From NCBI RefSeq assembly GCF_004364435.1, contig NZ_SOCT01000009.1:62001-126000 (forward strand): a stretch of DNA of 64,000 nt, given 5' to 3'. The notes under the pieces were generated by a model that saw nothing but the letters and a program-made list of their open reading frames with translations, was not told the origin of the DNA and made no database searches. This document shows positions 16,522 to 26,309 of this stretch, piece by piece. The position numbers and the translations under genes were made by a program. Source of the DNA: Pseudomonas sp. LP_7_YM (GTDB lineage: Bacteria; Pseudomonadota; Gammaproteobacteria; Pseudomonadales; Pseudomonadaceae). Numbering within the stretch: position 1 is the stretch's first letter; the number at the start of each line of letters is the position of its first letter.

Positions 16522-18921
16522 TTGAAGAAATCCACCGCAGCACCCAGCCCCGTACCGCTCTGGCGGCAGCATTTGCACTACCGACTCAAGGAAGGTGCCC
16601 TGATCGCATTTGGTTTCTTGTGTCTGTACCTGATGATGGCCCTGGTGACCTACGACCAGGCCGATCCGGGCTGGAGCCACACCAGTAGCTCTGTGCAGGT
16701 GCAGAACGCCGCCGGGCGTGCCGGGGCGTTCTCCGCCGACATTCTGTTCATGGTGCTGGGCTACTTTGCTTACATATTCCCGATCCTGTTGGGCGTGAAG
16801 GCGTACCAGGTATTCCGGCATCGTCATGAGCCGTGGCAGTGGAGCGGCTGGCTGTTTTCCTGGCGAATGATCGGTCTGGTGTTCCTGATTCTGGCCGGTG
16901 CCGCGCTGGCGCATATCCACTTCCATTCCGCTACGGGCCTGCCGGGCTCTGCGGGCGGCGTGCTGGGCGAGGTACTTGGCGACCTGGCCAAACGTGCACT
17001 GAACGTACAGGGCAGCACTTTGCTGTTCATTGCCTTGTTTCTGTTCGGCCTGACGGTGTTCACCGATTTGTCCTGGTTCAAGGTCATGGACACTACCGGC
17101 AAAATCACTCTGGACCTTTTCGAGGTATTTCAGGGTGCCCTCAATCGGTGGTGGACCGAGCGTCGCGAACGCAAGCAAATGGTTGCCCAACTGCGCGAAG
17201 TCGATATGCGTGTCGATGAAGTGGTTGCACCGGTAGTGCCGGATCGCCGTGAGCAGGCCAGAGCGAAGGAGCGTTTGATCGAGCGCGAACAGGCCTTGAG
17301 CGAGCACATGAGCGCTCGTGAGAAGCATGTTCCGGCGGTGATTGCTCCCGCTCCAGCCAAGGCGCCTGAGCCGAGCAAGCGCGTGCAGAAGGAGAAACAG
17401 GCTCCGTTGTTCGTCGACAGCGCCGTGGAAGGCACATTGCCTCCGATCTCCATCCTCGATCCTGCAGAAAAGAAACAACTCAACTATTCGCCTGAATCCC
17501 TGGCGGCTGTCGGGCATCTGCTGGAGATCAAGCTCAAGGAGTTCGGCGTCGAGGTTTCGGTTGACTCGATCCATCCGGGCCCTGTGATCACTCGTTACGA
17601 AATCCAGCCGGCCGCTGGCGTCAAGGTCAGCCGCATTTCCAATCTGGCCAAAGACCTTGCGCGCTCTCTGGCGGTGACCAGCGTGCGGGTGGTCGAGGTG
17701 ATTCCGGGCAAGACCACCGTAGGCATCGAGATTCCCAACGAGGACCGGCAGATCGTGCGCTTCTCGGAGGTCCTGTCGACGCCCGAGTATGATGACGCCA
17801 AATCCCCGGTCACCTTGGCCCTGGGCCACGATATCGGTGGCAAGCCGGTCATCACCGATTTGGCCAAGATGCCGCACCTGTTGGTGGCCGGTACCACCGG
17901 TTCCGGTAAATCGGTGGGTGTGAACGCGATGATCCTGTCGATCCTGTTCAAGTCTGGTCCGGAAGACGCCAAGCTGATCATGATCGACCCGAAAATGCTT
18001 GAGCTGTCGATCTATGAAGGCATTCCGCATCTGCTCTGTCCGGTAGTGACCGACATGAAGGATGCCGCCAATGCCTTGCGCTGGTCGGTGGCCGAAATGG
18101 AGCGGCGCTACAAATTGATGGCCAAGATGGGCGTGCGTAACCTCTCTGGCTTCAACCAAAAGGTCCGGGAGGCCGAGGAGGCCGGGACGCCACTCTCGGA
18201 TCCGCTCTATCACCGCGAAAGCATTCACGACGAAGCGCCGCTGCTGACCAAGCTGCCAACCATTGTCGTGGTGGTCGACGAATTCGCCGACATGATGATG
18301 ATCGTGGGCAAGAAGGTCGAAGAGCTGATCGCCCGTATCGCACAGAAAGCTCGGGCCGCGGGTATTCACCTGATCCTCGCGACCCAGCGTCCGTCTGTCG
18401 ACGTCATCACCGGTTTGATCAAAGCCAACATTCCCACCCGTATGGCATTCCAGGTGTCGAGCAAGATCGACTCTCGGACCATCATCGACCAGGGTGGCGC
18501 CGAGCAACTGCTTGGCCACGGCGATATGCTCTATATGCCTCCGGGCACCAGCCTGCCGATCCGGGTTCACGGCGCATTCGTGTCTGATGACGAGGTTCAC
18601 CGTGTCGTCGAGGCCTGGAAATTGCGCGGCACGCCGAACTATAACGATGACATTCTCGCAGGCGTCGAAGAGGCTGGCAGCGGCTTTGAGGGGGGCGGTG
18701 GCGATGGCGAAGAAAGCGAAAGCGATGCCTTGTACGACGAAGCGGTCAAATTCGTGTTGGAAAGCCGCCGCGCCTCAATCTCGGCCGTGCAGCGCAAGCT
18801 CAAGATTGGCTACAACCGCGCAGCGCGGATGATTGAATCCATGGAAATGGCCGGGGTTGTGACCGCGATGAACACCAATGGCTCGCGGGAAGTCATTGCG
18901 CCAGCCCCGATGCGTGACTGA
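16522..18921 (+). CDS. ftsK: DNA translocase FtsK
   Basis: Divisome-anchored DNA pump that moves chromosome termini and activates XerCD at dif. The N-terminal part has four membrane segments (about residues 25-185). A fairly short linker follows. The motor has Walker A GTTGSGKS near 457-464 and Walker B IVVVVDEFADM near 580. The C-terminal winged-helix gamma domain starts near 735 (DALYDEAVKFVLESRRASIS). The start is TTG at 16522, preceded by an AGGA site. The total of 799 residues is normal for Pseudomonas. Confidence 0.97.
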   Translation: MKKSTAAPSPVPLWRQHLHYRLKEGALIAFGFLCLYLMMALVTYDQADPGWSHTSSSVQVQNAAGRAGAFSADILFMVLGYFAYIFPILLGVKAYQVFRHRHEPWQWSGWLFSWRMIGLVFLILAGAALAHIHFHSATGLPGSAGGVLGEVLGDLAKRALNVQGSTLLFIALFLFGLTVFTDLSWFKVMDTTGKITLDLFEVFQGALNRWWTERRERKQMVAQLREVDMRVDEVVAPVVPDRREQARAKERLIEREQALSEHMSAREKHVPAVIAPAPAKAPEPSKRVQKEKQAPLFVDSAVEGTLPPISILDPAEKKQLNYSPESLAAVGHLLEIKLKEFGVEVSVDSIHPGPVITRYEIQPAAGVKVSRISNLAKDLARSLAVTSVRVVEVIPGKTTVGIEIPNEDRQIVRFSEVLSTPEYDDAKSPVTLALGHDIGGKPVITDLAKMPHLLVAGTTGSGKSVGVNAMILSILFKSGPEDAKLIMIDPKMLELSIYEGIPHLLCPVVTDMKDAANALRWSVAEMERRYKLMAKMGVRNLSGFNQKVREAEEAGTPLSDPLYHRESIHDEAPLLTKLPTIVVVVDEFADMMMIVGKKVEELIARIAQKARAAGIHLILATQRPSVDVITGLIKANIPTRMAFQVSSKIDSRTIIDQGGAEQLLGHGDMLYMPPGTSLPIRVHGAFVSDDEVHRVVEAWKLRGTPNYNDDILAGVEEAGSGFEGGGGDGEESESDALYDEAVKFVLESRRASISAVQRKLKIGYNRAARMIESMEMAGVVTAMNTNGSREVIAPAPMRD

Positions 18922-18949
18922 CACTTCATCTATATGGACCAGCGCGTGT

Positions 18950-18976
18950 AAAAACGTCACTCGCGTAGTGGTTTTT
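18950..18976 (+). terminator. Possible terminator after ftsK
   Basis: AAAAAC-GT-CACT and AGTG-GTTTTT form an imperfect A/T-flanked hairpin 30 bases past the ftsK stop. It ends in a T-run. lolA begins 70 bases later, so read-through may be partial. Confidence 0.45.
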
Positions 18977-19045
18977 GCGCGTTCATGGGCCGATGGCGCC
19001 TGAACAGGCGCTATTCGGCCTTAACCGAACTCAAAGAGGAATCCC

Positions 19046-19669
19046 ATGCGTCTTATCCGCATGTTGTTGGTATCTGCACTGGCTATTTCCGCTCTCCCGG
19101 CCCACGCCGACAGCAAGGACGTGGCGCGCCTGACTCAGCTTCTCGAAAACTCGAAAACCCTCACCGGTAACTTCTCGCAGTTGACGCTCGATGGTGGCGG
19201 CACACAGTTGCAGGAGACCTCGGGTGAGATGACCTTGCAGCGTCCCGGTCTGTTCTACTGGCACACCAACGCGCCTCAGGAACAAACGATGGTCTCAGAT
19301 GGCAAGAAGGTCACTCTTTGGGACCCGGATCTTGAACAGGTCACCATCAAGACCCTCGATCAGCGCCTGACCCAGACCCCAGCCTTGCTGCTGTCCGGCG
19401 ACGTGTCGAAAATCAGTGAAAGCTTCGATATCAGCGCCAAGGAAGCGGGCGGCGTAATTGATTTCGTGCTCAAGCCCAAATCCAAGGACACGCTGTTCGA
19501 TAATCTGCGCCTGTCCTTCCGTAACGGCATGATCAACGACATGCAACTGATCGACAGCGTCGGTCAGCGCACCAATATCCTGTTCACTGGCGTCAAGGCC
19601 AACGAGCCCGTCGCGGCGAGCAAATTCCAGTTCCAGGTCCCGAAGGGCGCTGACGTCATTCAGGAATAA
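19046..19669 (+). CDS. lolA: Outer-membrane lipoprotein carrier protein LolA
   Basis: Periplasmic chaperone carrying lipoproteins from LolCDE to LolB. A signal peptide (MRLIRMLLVSALAISALPAHA) is followed by the LolA half-barrel with LTGNFSQLTLDGGGTQLQET, GLFYWHTNAPQEQTMVSDGK and LWDPDLEQVTIKTLDQRL. The total of 207 residues is usual. It lies between ftsK and rarA, as in E. coli and Pseudomonas, preceded by GAGGAA. Confidence 0.97.
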   Translation: MRLIRMLLVSALAISALPAHADSKDVARLTQLLENSKTLTGNFSQLTLDGGGTQLQETSGEMTLQRPGLFYWHTNAPQEQTMVSDGKKVTLWDPDLEQVTIKTLDQRLTQTPALLLSGDVSKISESFDISAKEAGGVIDFVLKPKSKDTLFDNLRLSFRNGMINDMQLIDSVGQRTNILFTGVKANEPVAASKFQFQVPKGADVIQE

Positions 19670-19687
19670 GAGGTTCGAGAGTCCAGC

Positions 19688-21010
19688 ATGGACCTGTTCA
19701 GCAGTGAGCCGATTGCCCAGCCCCTGGCAGCCCGATTGCGGGCGGCCAATCTGGATGAATACGTAGGTCAACAGCACTTGCTCGCTCACGGCAAGCCCCT
19801 GCGCGAGGCGTTGGAGCAAGGTGCGCTGCACTCGATGATTTTCTGGGGCCCGCCCGGCGTCGGTAAAACCACGCTGGCGCGGCTTCTGGCGAAAGTTTCG
19901 GACGCGCACTTCGAGACTGTTTCGGCGGTGTTGGCGGGGGTGAAAGAGATCCGGCAGGCGGTGGAAATCGCCAAGCAGCAGGCAGGGCAATACGGTCGCC
20001 GTACGATCCTGTTCGTCGACGAAGTGCACCGCTTCAACAAGTCGCAGCAGGATGCGTTTCTGCCTTACGTCGAAGATGGCACGCTGATTTTTATCGGTGC
20101 GACCACTGAAAACCCTTCCTTTGAACTGAACAACGCGCTGCTTTCCCGCGCGCGGGTATATGTCCTCAAAAGCCTGGATGAGGCGGCTTTGCGTCAGTTG
20201 GTCGACCGCGCATTGACTGAAGAGCGCGGATTGGGCAATCGTCATCTCACATTGGGCGATGAAGCCTTCAAGACCCTGCTTGCTGCTGCCGATGGCGACG
20301 GGCGTCGGATGCTCAATCTGCTGGAGAACGCTTCGGATTTGGCCGAGGATGGCAGCGAAATCGAGCCCGCGCTGTTGCAGAGCCTGCTAGGCGACAGTCG
20401 GCGTCGCTTCGACAAGGGGGGCGAAGCGTTCTACGACCAGATTTCCGCGTTGCACAAATCCATTCGCGGATCGAACCCTGACGCAGCGCTATATTGGTTC
20501 GCACGCATGATTGATGGCGGTTGCGACCCTTTGTATCTGGCTCGGCGTGTGGTGCGTATGGCCAGTGAGGACATCGGCAACGCCGATCCGCGTGCGTTGC
20601 CGCTTTGCATGTCCGCATGGGACGTTCAGGAGCGACTGGGTAGCCCGGAAGGGGAGTTGGCCGTCGCCCAGGCCATCGTCTATCTGGCGTGTGCCCCGAA
20701 AAGCAATGCGGTTTATATGGGCTTCAAAATGGCCATGCGCGAAGCGACCGAACACGGTTCGCTGGAGGTGCCTCTGCACCTGCGCAACGCCCCGACAAAG
20801 CTCATGAAACAACTCGGTTACGGCGAAGAATACCGTTACGCCCACGACGAGCCGGATGCCTACGCTGCGGGCGAAGACTACTTTCCTGACGAGCTCGAGC
20901 CGCGCCAGTATTACCAGCCGGTGCCTCGCGGTCTTGAGCTAAAGATCGGCGAAAAACTCAAACATCTGGCCTCCCTCGATCGTGCCAGTCCCCGTCAGCG
21001 GAGAAAATAG
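19688..21010 (+). CDS. rarA: Replication-associated recombination protein A (AAA+ ATPase)
   Basis: A RarA/MgsA (WRNIP1-family) clamp-loader-like ATPase acting at stalled replication forks. Walker A GPPGVGKTT is near residues 55-63, Walker B FVDEVHRFNKSQQDAFLP near 115, and the sensor GATTENPSFELNNALLSRAR follows. The C-terminal part with KSIRGSNPDAALYW and YPDELEPRQYYQP-like motifs is typical. The length is 440 residues. The stop overlaps the crcB start. Confidence 0.96.
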   Translation: MDLFSSEPIAQPLAARLRAANLDEYVGQQHLLAHGKPLREALEQGALHSMIFWGPPGVGKTTLARLLAKVSDAHFETVSAVLAGVKEIRQAVEIAKQQAGQYGRRTILFVDEVHRFNKSQQDAFLPYVEDGTLIFIGATTENPSFELNNALLSRARVYVLKSLDEAALRQLVDRALTEERGLGNRHLTLGDEAFKTLLAAADGDGRRMLNLLENASDLAEDGSEIEPALLQSLLGDSRRRFDKGGEAFYDQISALHKSIRGSNPDAALYWFARMIDGGCDPLYLARRVVRMASEDIGNADPRALPLCMSAWDVQERLGSPEGELAVAQAIVYLACAPKSNAVYMGFKMAMREATEHGSLEVPLHLRNAPTKLMKQLGYGEEYRYAHDEPDAYAAGEDYFPDELEPRQYYQPVPRGLELKIGEKLKHLASLDRASPRQRRK

Positions 21011-21384
21011 TGATTCAGACCATTCTTGCGGTGTCGCTTGCGGGCATCGCTGGTACATTATTGCGTTTTGCGGCAGCCACCTGGGTGTCTGCCAATTGGC
21101 CAAAATATTTCTACACGGCGACGCTGGCAGTCAATCTGGTTGGCTGCCTGATCATCGGACTGCTGTATGGCTGGTTTCTTTTGCGCCCGGAAGTGCCGAT
21201 TGAAATTCGAGCCGGTCTGATCGTCGGCTTTGTCGGCGGACTGACGACCTTTTCGTCGTTTTCCCTGGATACGCTGCGCTTGCTGGAAAGCGGGCAGGCA
21301 CCACTGGCCATCGGCTACGCAGCCATCAGTGTGGTTGGCGGGCTGCTCGCAACCTGGGCCGGCCTGTCTTTGACCCGAATTTAA
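21010..21384 (+). CDS. crcB: Fluoride ion channel CrcB (Fluc)
   Basis: An inner-membrane protein of 124 residues with four hydrophobic segments, working as an antiparallel dimer that exports fluoride. The signature GFVGGLTTFSSFSLDTLRLL is present, as is the conserved Asn in LAVNLVGCLIIGLLYG. The GTG start at 21010 overlaps the rarA stop (TAGTG), implying coupled translation. No fluoride riboswitch is seen, consistent with internal operon position. Confidence 0.95.
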   Translation: MIQTILAVSLAGIAGTLLRFAAATWVSANWPKYFYTATLAVNLVGCLIIGLLYGWFLLRPEVPIEIRAGLIVGFVGGLTTFSSFSLDTLRLLESGQAPLAIGYAAISVVGGLLATWAGLSLTRI

Positions 21385-21400
21385 TAGACGAGAGAACGAT

Positions 21401-22681
21401 ATGCTCGATTCCAAACTGTTACGTACCCAGCTTCAGGACGTAGCGGATCGCCTGGCTTCCCGTGGTTTCACACTGGACGTGGCTCGCATCGAAGCGCTGG
21501 AAAACCAGCGCAAAACCGTGCAGACCCGCACTGAGCAGCTTCAGGCCGAGCGTAACGCCCGTTCCAAATCCATTGGCCAGGCCAAGCAGCGCGGCGAAGA
21601 CATATCCCCGCTGATGGCTGACATCGACCGCATGGCGCAAGAGTTGAGCACTGGCAAGAAAGAGCTCGACGCCATTCAGTCCGAACTGGACGCCATGCTC
21701 CTGAGCATGCCGAACCTGCCGCACGAGTCGGTGCCGGTTGGCGCTGACGAAGAAGAAAACGTTGAAGTGCGCAAGTGGGGCACGCCTGCTTCGTTCGACT
21801 TCGAGGTCAAGGATCACGTTGCGTTGGGCGAGAAATTCGGCTGGCTGGATTTCGAAACCGCCGCCAAGCTGTCCGGTGCCCGTTTCGCGCTGCTGCGTGG
21901 CCCCATCGCCCGCCTGCACCGCGCACTGGCGCAGTTCATGATCACCCTGCACATCAATGAGCATGGCTACGAAGAGGCTTACACGCCTTATCTGGTCCAG
22001 GCGCCTGCATTGCAAGGCACCGGCCAGCTGCCAAAATTCGAAGAAGACCTGTTCAAGATCGCTCGCGAAGGCGAAGCCGACCTGTATCTGATCCCCACTG
22101 CAGAGGTGTCGCTGACCAACATCGTCGCTGGCGAGATCCTCGATGCCAAACAGTTGCCCTTGAAGTTCGTCGCGCACACCCCGTGTTTCCGCAGCGAGGC
22201 CGGAGCGTCGGGTCGTGATACCCGCGGCATGATCCGTCAGCACCAGTTCGACAAGGTCGAGATGGTGCAGATCGTCGCGCCGGAAAAATCCCTCCAAGCG
22301 CTGGAAAGCCTGACCGGCAACGCCGAGCGTGTCCTGCAGCTGCTGGAGCTGCCGTACCGCGTATTGGCGTTGTGTACAGGTGATATGGGCTTCAGTGCGG
22401 TGAAGACCTACGACCTGGAAGTCTGGATTCCAAGCCAGGACAAATACCGCGAGATCTCGTCGTGCTCCAACTGCGGCGACTTCCAGGCACGCCGCATGCA
22501 GGCTCGCTGGCGTAATCCGGAAACCGGCAAGCCTGAGCTGGTTCACACCCTTAACGGCTCTGGCCTGGCGGTCGGTCGTACGCTGGTCGCGGTGCTGGAG
22601 AATTACCAGCAGGCCGACGGCTCGATCCGTGTGCCGGAAGTACTCAAACCTTGGATGGGCGGCATCGAGGTCATCGGCTAA
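21401..22681 (+). CDS. serS: Serine--tRNA ligase
   Basis: Class II aminoacyl-tRNA synthetase of 426 residues. The N-terminal long coiled-coil arm (residues 30-105) binds the long variable arm of tRNA-Ser. Motif 2 is FRSEAGASGRDTRGMIRQHQ and motif 3 the GSGLAVGRTLVAVLENYQ stretch. It follows crcB by 16 bases and touches cysG. One of its substrates, tRNA-Ser(UGA), is encoded at 28616. Confidence 0.99.
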   Translation: MLDSKLLRTQLQDVADRLASRGFTLDVARIEALENQRKTVQTRTEQLQAERNARSKSIGQAKQRGEDISPLMADIDRMAQELSTGKKELDAIQSELDAMLLSMPNLPHESVPVGADEEENVEVRKWGTPASFDFEVKDHVALGEKFGWLDFETAAKLSGARFALLRGPIARLHRALAQFMITLHINEHGYEEAYTPYLVQAPALQGTGQLPKFEEDLFKIAREGEADLYLIPTAEVSLTNIVAGEILDAKQLPLKFVAHTPCFRSEAGASGRDTRGMIRQHQFDKVEMVQIVAPEKSLQALESLTGNAERVLQLLELPYRVLALCTGDMGFSAVKTYDLEVWIPSQDKYREISSCSNCGDFQARRMQARWRNPETGKPELVHTLNGSGLAVGRTLVAVLENYQQADGSIRVPEVLKPWMGGIEVIG

Positions 22682-24076
22682 ATGGAATTCCTGCCACTGT
22701 TCCACAACCTGCGCGGTGCCAGGGTGCTGGTGGTGGGCGGCGGCGAGATTGCCTTGCGCAAGTCTCGCCTGCTGGCCGATGCCGGTGCGGTGCTGCGGGT
22801 GGTTGCACCCGCGATCGGAACAGAACTGCGCGAGCTGATTAACAGCAGCGGTGGCGAACAGATTCTACGGGGCTACAGCGAAGTGGATCTTGACGACTGC
22901 GTGCTGATCATAGCTGCCACGGATGACGAATCGCTCAATGCTCAGGTTTCCGCTGACGCTCGTCGGCGCGGCGTGCCAGTGAACGTGGTGGATGCGCCCG
23001 CCCTGTGCAGCGTGATCTTCCCGGCCATTGTTGACCGTTCGCCCTTGGTGATTGCAGTGTCCAGCGGCGGCGATGCGCCGGTGCTGGCACGCCTGATCCG
23101 GGCCAAGCTGGAGACCTGGATTCCGCCGACCTATGGTCATCTGGCCGGGCTGGCGGCACGCTTCCGGCATCAGGTAAAAAACCTTTTTCCAAACGTACGG
23201 CAGCGCCGAGCATTCTGGGAAGACGTCTTCCAGGGGCCGATCGCCGATCGTCAACTGGCGGGGCAGGGCGGCGAAGCCGAGCGTCTGCTCAGGGCCAAGA
23301 TCGAAGGCGACGCACCGAGCGATGCGGGTGAGGTTTACCTTGTGGGTGCGGGGCCTGGTGACCCGGATCTGCTGACTTTTAAGGCCTTGCGTCTGATGCA
23401 GCAGGCGGATGTTGTGCTCTACGACAGGCTGGTTGCGCCAGCGATTCTCGAATTGTGTCGGCGCGATGCTGATCGGATCTATGTCGGTAAGCAGCGCGCG
23501 GATCATGCGTTGCCCCAGGAGCAGATCAACCAGCAATTGGTTACGCTGGCCAAAGAGGGCAAGCGCGTGGTTCGGCTCAAGGGGGGCGATCCGTTCATCT
23601 TCGGCCGTGGTGGCGAGGAAATCGAAGAGCTGGCGGCCCACGGGATTCCGTTTCAGGTGGTGCCTGGCATCACTGCGGCCAGTGGTTGTGCGGCTTATGC
23701 CGGGATTCCACTGACCCACCGTGATCACGCGCAGTCAGTGCGATTCGTGACCGGGCATTTGAAAAACGGCACCACTGATCTGCCGTGGCAAGATCTGGTT
23801 TCTCCGGCCCAGACCCTGGTGTTCTACATGGGCCTGATTGGTCTTCCGATCATTTGCAGTGAGCTGATCAGGCATGGACGTTCGGCTGACACCCCTGCGG
23901 CGCTGATTCAGCAAGGCACTACCATGAACCAGCGCGTTTTCACCGGCACGCTGGCCAACCTGCCGCAGCTTGTGGCGGAGCATGAGGTTCATGCGCCGAC
24001 CCTGGTAATCGTGGGCGAAGTGGTGAGGTTGCGGGACAAGCTGGCGTGGTTCGAAGGGGCTCAGGCGAGCGTTTGA
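22682..24076 (+). CDS. cysG: Siroheme synthase (precorrin-2 dehydrogenase / ferrochelatase / uroporphyrinogen III methyltransferase)
   Basis: Trifunctional enzyme making siroheme for sulfite and nitrite reductases. The N-terminal NAD-binding part has VVGGGEIALRKSRLLADAGA (residues 14-33). The C-terminal SUMT domain begins with VYLVGAGPGDPDLLTFKALR near 218 and has VVRLKGGDPFIFGRGGEE near 300. The 464-residue length is standard. The ATG follows the serS stop directly. Downstream is a typical palindromic repeat. Confidence 0.98.
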   Translation: MEFLPLFHNLRGARVLVVGGGEIALRKSRLLADAGAVLRVVAPAIGTELRELINSSGGEQILRGYSEVDLDDCVLIIAATDDESLNAQVSADARRRGVPVNVVDAPALCSVIFPAIVDRSPLVIAVSSGGDAPVLARLIRAKLETWIPPTYGHLAGLAARFRHQVKNLFPNVRQRRAFWEDVFQGPIADRQLAGQGGEAERLLRAKIEGDAPSDAGEVYLVGAGPGDPDLLTFKALRLMQQADVVLYDRLVAPAILELCRRDADRIYVGKQRADHALPQEQINQQLVTLAKEGKRVVRLKGGDPFIFGRGGEEIEELAAHGIPFQVVPGITAASGCAAYAGIPLTHRDHAQSVRFVTGHLKNGTTDLPWQDLVSPAQTLVFYMGLIGLPIICSELIRHGRSADTPAALIQQGTTMNQRVFTGTLANLPQLVAEHEVHAPTLVIVGEVVRLRDKLAWFEGAQASV

Positions 24077-24125
24077 TCATAACGGTCGTTGACACGGTAG
24101 GGTGCAGGTCGTTTTGATTCGGGCC

Positions 24126-24179
24126 GTGGGAGCTAGCTTGTTTGCGCTGTGCCGGTTCGCAGCAAGCCAGGCTCCCGCC
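24126..24179. repeat. Pseudomonas-type extragenic palindrome (REP-like)
   Basis: GTGGGAGCTAGCTTG at the left and the near-complement CAAGCCAGGCTCCCGC at the right frame a central loop. This is the usual form of dispersed REP elements in Pseudomonas. It lies between the convergent cysG and hydroquinone reductase genes. Confidence 0.75.
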
Positions 24180-24210
24180 TTTGGCAGAAGCAGGTCGCAG
24201 AGGGGCTTGC

Positions 24211-25212
24211 TCAGGCGTTCTGCCAAATCCCGCCCCCGTTCAAACGCTCGCGATCATGCTCACCATTGAAATCCTGGGCGGGCCCTTTGGGCACGATTGC
24301 GGTTGGATTGATGGTGGCATGGCTGGCGTAGTAGTGGTGCTTGATATGCACGAAGTCCACAGTCTCGGCCACACCCGGCAACTGATACAGCTCTCGCACC
24401 CCGTTGCTAAGATTTGGATAGTCAGTGATGCGGCGTAGGTTGCACTTGAAGTGGCCGTGGTAGACGGCGTCGAAGCGGATCAGTGTGGTGAACAGGCGCA
24501 CATCGGCCTCGGTCAGGTATTCGCCGGTCAGATAGCGCTTTGCACTCAATAGTTTTTCCAGGCTGTCCAGCTCGGCAAACACCTGGTCGAAGGCTTCCTC
24601 ATAGGCACCTTGCGAGGTCGCAAAGCCTGCGCGGTATACGCCGTTATTCACCGCTGGGTAAATCGCATCATTCAAGCGGTTGATCTCGGAACGCAACGCT
24701 TCAGGGTAGAGATCCAGACGATTTCCGGTTATATCGTCGAACGCCGAGTTAAACATCCGAATGATTTCCGAAGACTCGTTGCTGACAATGCGCTGCAGCT
24801 TTTTGTCCCACAGCACCGGCACGGTCACACGACCCGTGTAGGTGGGGGTGTCCGCCAGATAACGCTCGTACATGAACCTGTGGCTGTCGAGCGGATCACC
24901 GGTCGAGCCGGCCTGGGTGTCGAACGTCCAGCCGTTTTCGCGCATCAGCCAGCTAACGACTGACACGTCGACCAGCCCTTCAAGGCCTTTTAGCTTGCGC
25001 ACAATCAGCGTGCGGTGCGCCCAGGGGCATGCCAGCGAAACATAGAGATGGTAGCGAGCGGCCTCGGCTTTGAAGCCGCCTTCGCCTGAAGGGCCTGGGC
25101 TACCGTCGCGGGTTACCCAATTGCGGCGTTGGGCCTGCTCGCGCTGAAATGCCCCGTCTTTGCTGCTTTCATACCACCGGTCTTGCCAGCGTCCCTCGAC
25201 TAGAAGGCCCAT
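24211..25212 (-). CDS. Glutathionyl-hydroquinone reductase (Xi-class GST, YqjG/ECM4 family)
   Basis: Reduces glutathionyl-hydroquinones with glutathione. The protein has 333 residues from ATG 25212 (MGLLVEGRWQDRWY), chosen because GGAG lies seven bases upstream; longer starts exist but would add about 100 non-conserved residues. The catalytic Cys62 lies in SLACPWAHRTLI. The C-terminal helical domain with YDAVYHGHFKCNLRRI-like sequence (VYHGHFKCNLRRITDYPN) is diagnostic. It follows ybiB on the same strand by 95 bases. Confidence 0.92.
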   Translation of the reverse strand: MGLLVEGRWQDRWYESSKDGAFQREQAQRRNWVTRDGSPGPSGEGGFKAEAARYHLYVSLACPWAHRTLIVRKLKGLEGLVDVSVVSWLMRENGWTFDTQAGSTGDPLDSHRFMYERYLADTPTYTGRVTVPVLWDKKLQRIVSNESSEIIRMFNSAFDDITGNRLDLYPEALRSEINRLNDAIYPAVNNGVYRAGFATSQGAYEEAFDQVFAELDSLEKLLSAKRYLTGEYLTEADVRLFTTLIRFDAVYHGHFKCNLRRITDYPNLSNGVRELYQLPGVAETVDFVHIKHHYYASHATINPTAIVPKGPAQDFNGEHDRERLNGGGIWQNA

Positions 25213-25307
25213 TTTCCGACTCCAGAAGGTGTTCATTCGTGCGTTGGAGGTCAGTGTAAAGGCAATCGTTCGAGCGACTAACGCAAAGACTCGGGAGTAA
25301 TGATCGG

Positions 25308-26309
25308 CTAAATAGATCGGTTTCGGGTGGCCCAGTATTGCTCGGCCTGTTGGAAGGCTTCCTCGCGGGACATTCCCAGACCGCGCAACGCGAGGGCCAT
25401 GGTGGCGATCAACGCGAGCTGCGGATAACTGTCCACGATTTCGCCTTTCCAGATGGCGACGAGCTGTTGAGGATCGAGGGTCGCCGGTTTGACGTGGCGG
25501 CGGTCCGACAGTGCTGGCCATTCCTCATCCCAGGGCTGTCCCTCGGTGGTGCCGTACAGGTGGCTAATCGTGTCAGGATTGATTTCCACCTCCCCGCCAT
25601 CGCCTTTGATCACGATGGCGTGATCGCCCAACAGACTGCTGGCGTCGCGATGCACGGATTGATAACCCGGATGGAAAATACTTTGCAAACCGCATCGTGC
25701 GCCCAAGGGATTGAGAATCCGGGCCAGAGAGTGAATTGGCGAACGCAACCCCAGGGTATTGCGCAGGTCGATCATCCGCTGTAACTGTGGCGCCCAATAT
25801 CCCAGCGGGATGAACGCAAGGTTGTGCTGATCCAGCGCTTCACCCACTGATTGCCAGGTGCGGCAGAGGGGGATGCCAAGCAACCCCAGCAATTGTTCGC
25901 TATAAAGCCGTCCGGCAGTATGCGCGCCGCCACCGTGCATCAGTACTTTCACCCCATTGTTCGCCAGGCATTTGACGGCCAGCAGATACCAGGGCAGATG
26001 CCTTTTCTTGCCCGCATAGGTGGGCCAATCGATATCCACCACCATGGGCGGTGCAGTCAAACGCTCACGCACTGCTTCGGTAAAGCCTGCCAGCTCCTCA
26101 GGGCTCTCTTCCTTGTGGCGCAGCAGCATCAGGAACGCACCTAGCTGGGTGTCCTCAACTTGCTCATCAAGCACCATGCCCATCGCCTCGCGGGCTTCTT
26201 CGCGGGTCAAATTGCGAGCGCCGCGTTTGCCCTTGCCTAGAATGCGCACGAACTGTGCAAACGGGTGCTCGGCAGGGGTTTCGGTAACGAGGGGAATGTA
26301 GTCGGTCAT
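25308..26309 (-). CDS. ybiB: YbiB-type TrpD2 protein (nucleic-acid-binding phosphoribosyltransferase fold)
   Basis: A protein of 333 residues related to anthranilate phosphoribosyltransferase (TrpD) but of the TrpD2/YbiB group, known for DNA/RNA binding rather than tryptophan synthesis. The N-terminal helical domain begins PFAQFVRILGKGKRGARNLT. The central domain has KVLMHGGGAHTAGRLYSEQL where TrpD has its PRPP loop. The ATG overlaps the tusE stop by four bases, so it belongs to the tus operon. No trp genes are nearby. Confidence 0.85.
   Translation of the reverse strand: MTDYIPLVTETPAEHPFAQFVRILGKGKRGARNLTREEAREAMGMVLDEQVEDTQLGAFLMLLRHKEESPEELAGFTEAVRERLTAPPMVVDIDWPTYAGKKRHLPWYLLAVKCLANNGVKVLMHGGGAHTAGRLYSEQLLGLLGIPLCRTWQSVGEALDQHNLAFIPLGYWAPQLQRMIDLRNTLGLRSPIHSLARILNPLGARCGLQSIFHPGYQSVHRDASSLLGDHAIVIKGDGGEVEINPDTISHLYGTTEGQPWDEEWPALSDRRHVKPATLDPQQLVAIWKGEIVDSYPQLALIATMALALRGLGMSREEAFQQAEQYWATRNRSI

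Noticed and set aside
16498..18600. A 700-residue open frame opposite ftsK
   Set aside because: Shadow frame rich in His, Gln and Arg caused by the GC-rich codon bias of ftsK.
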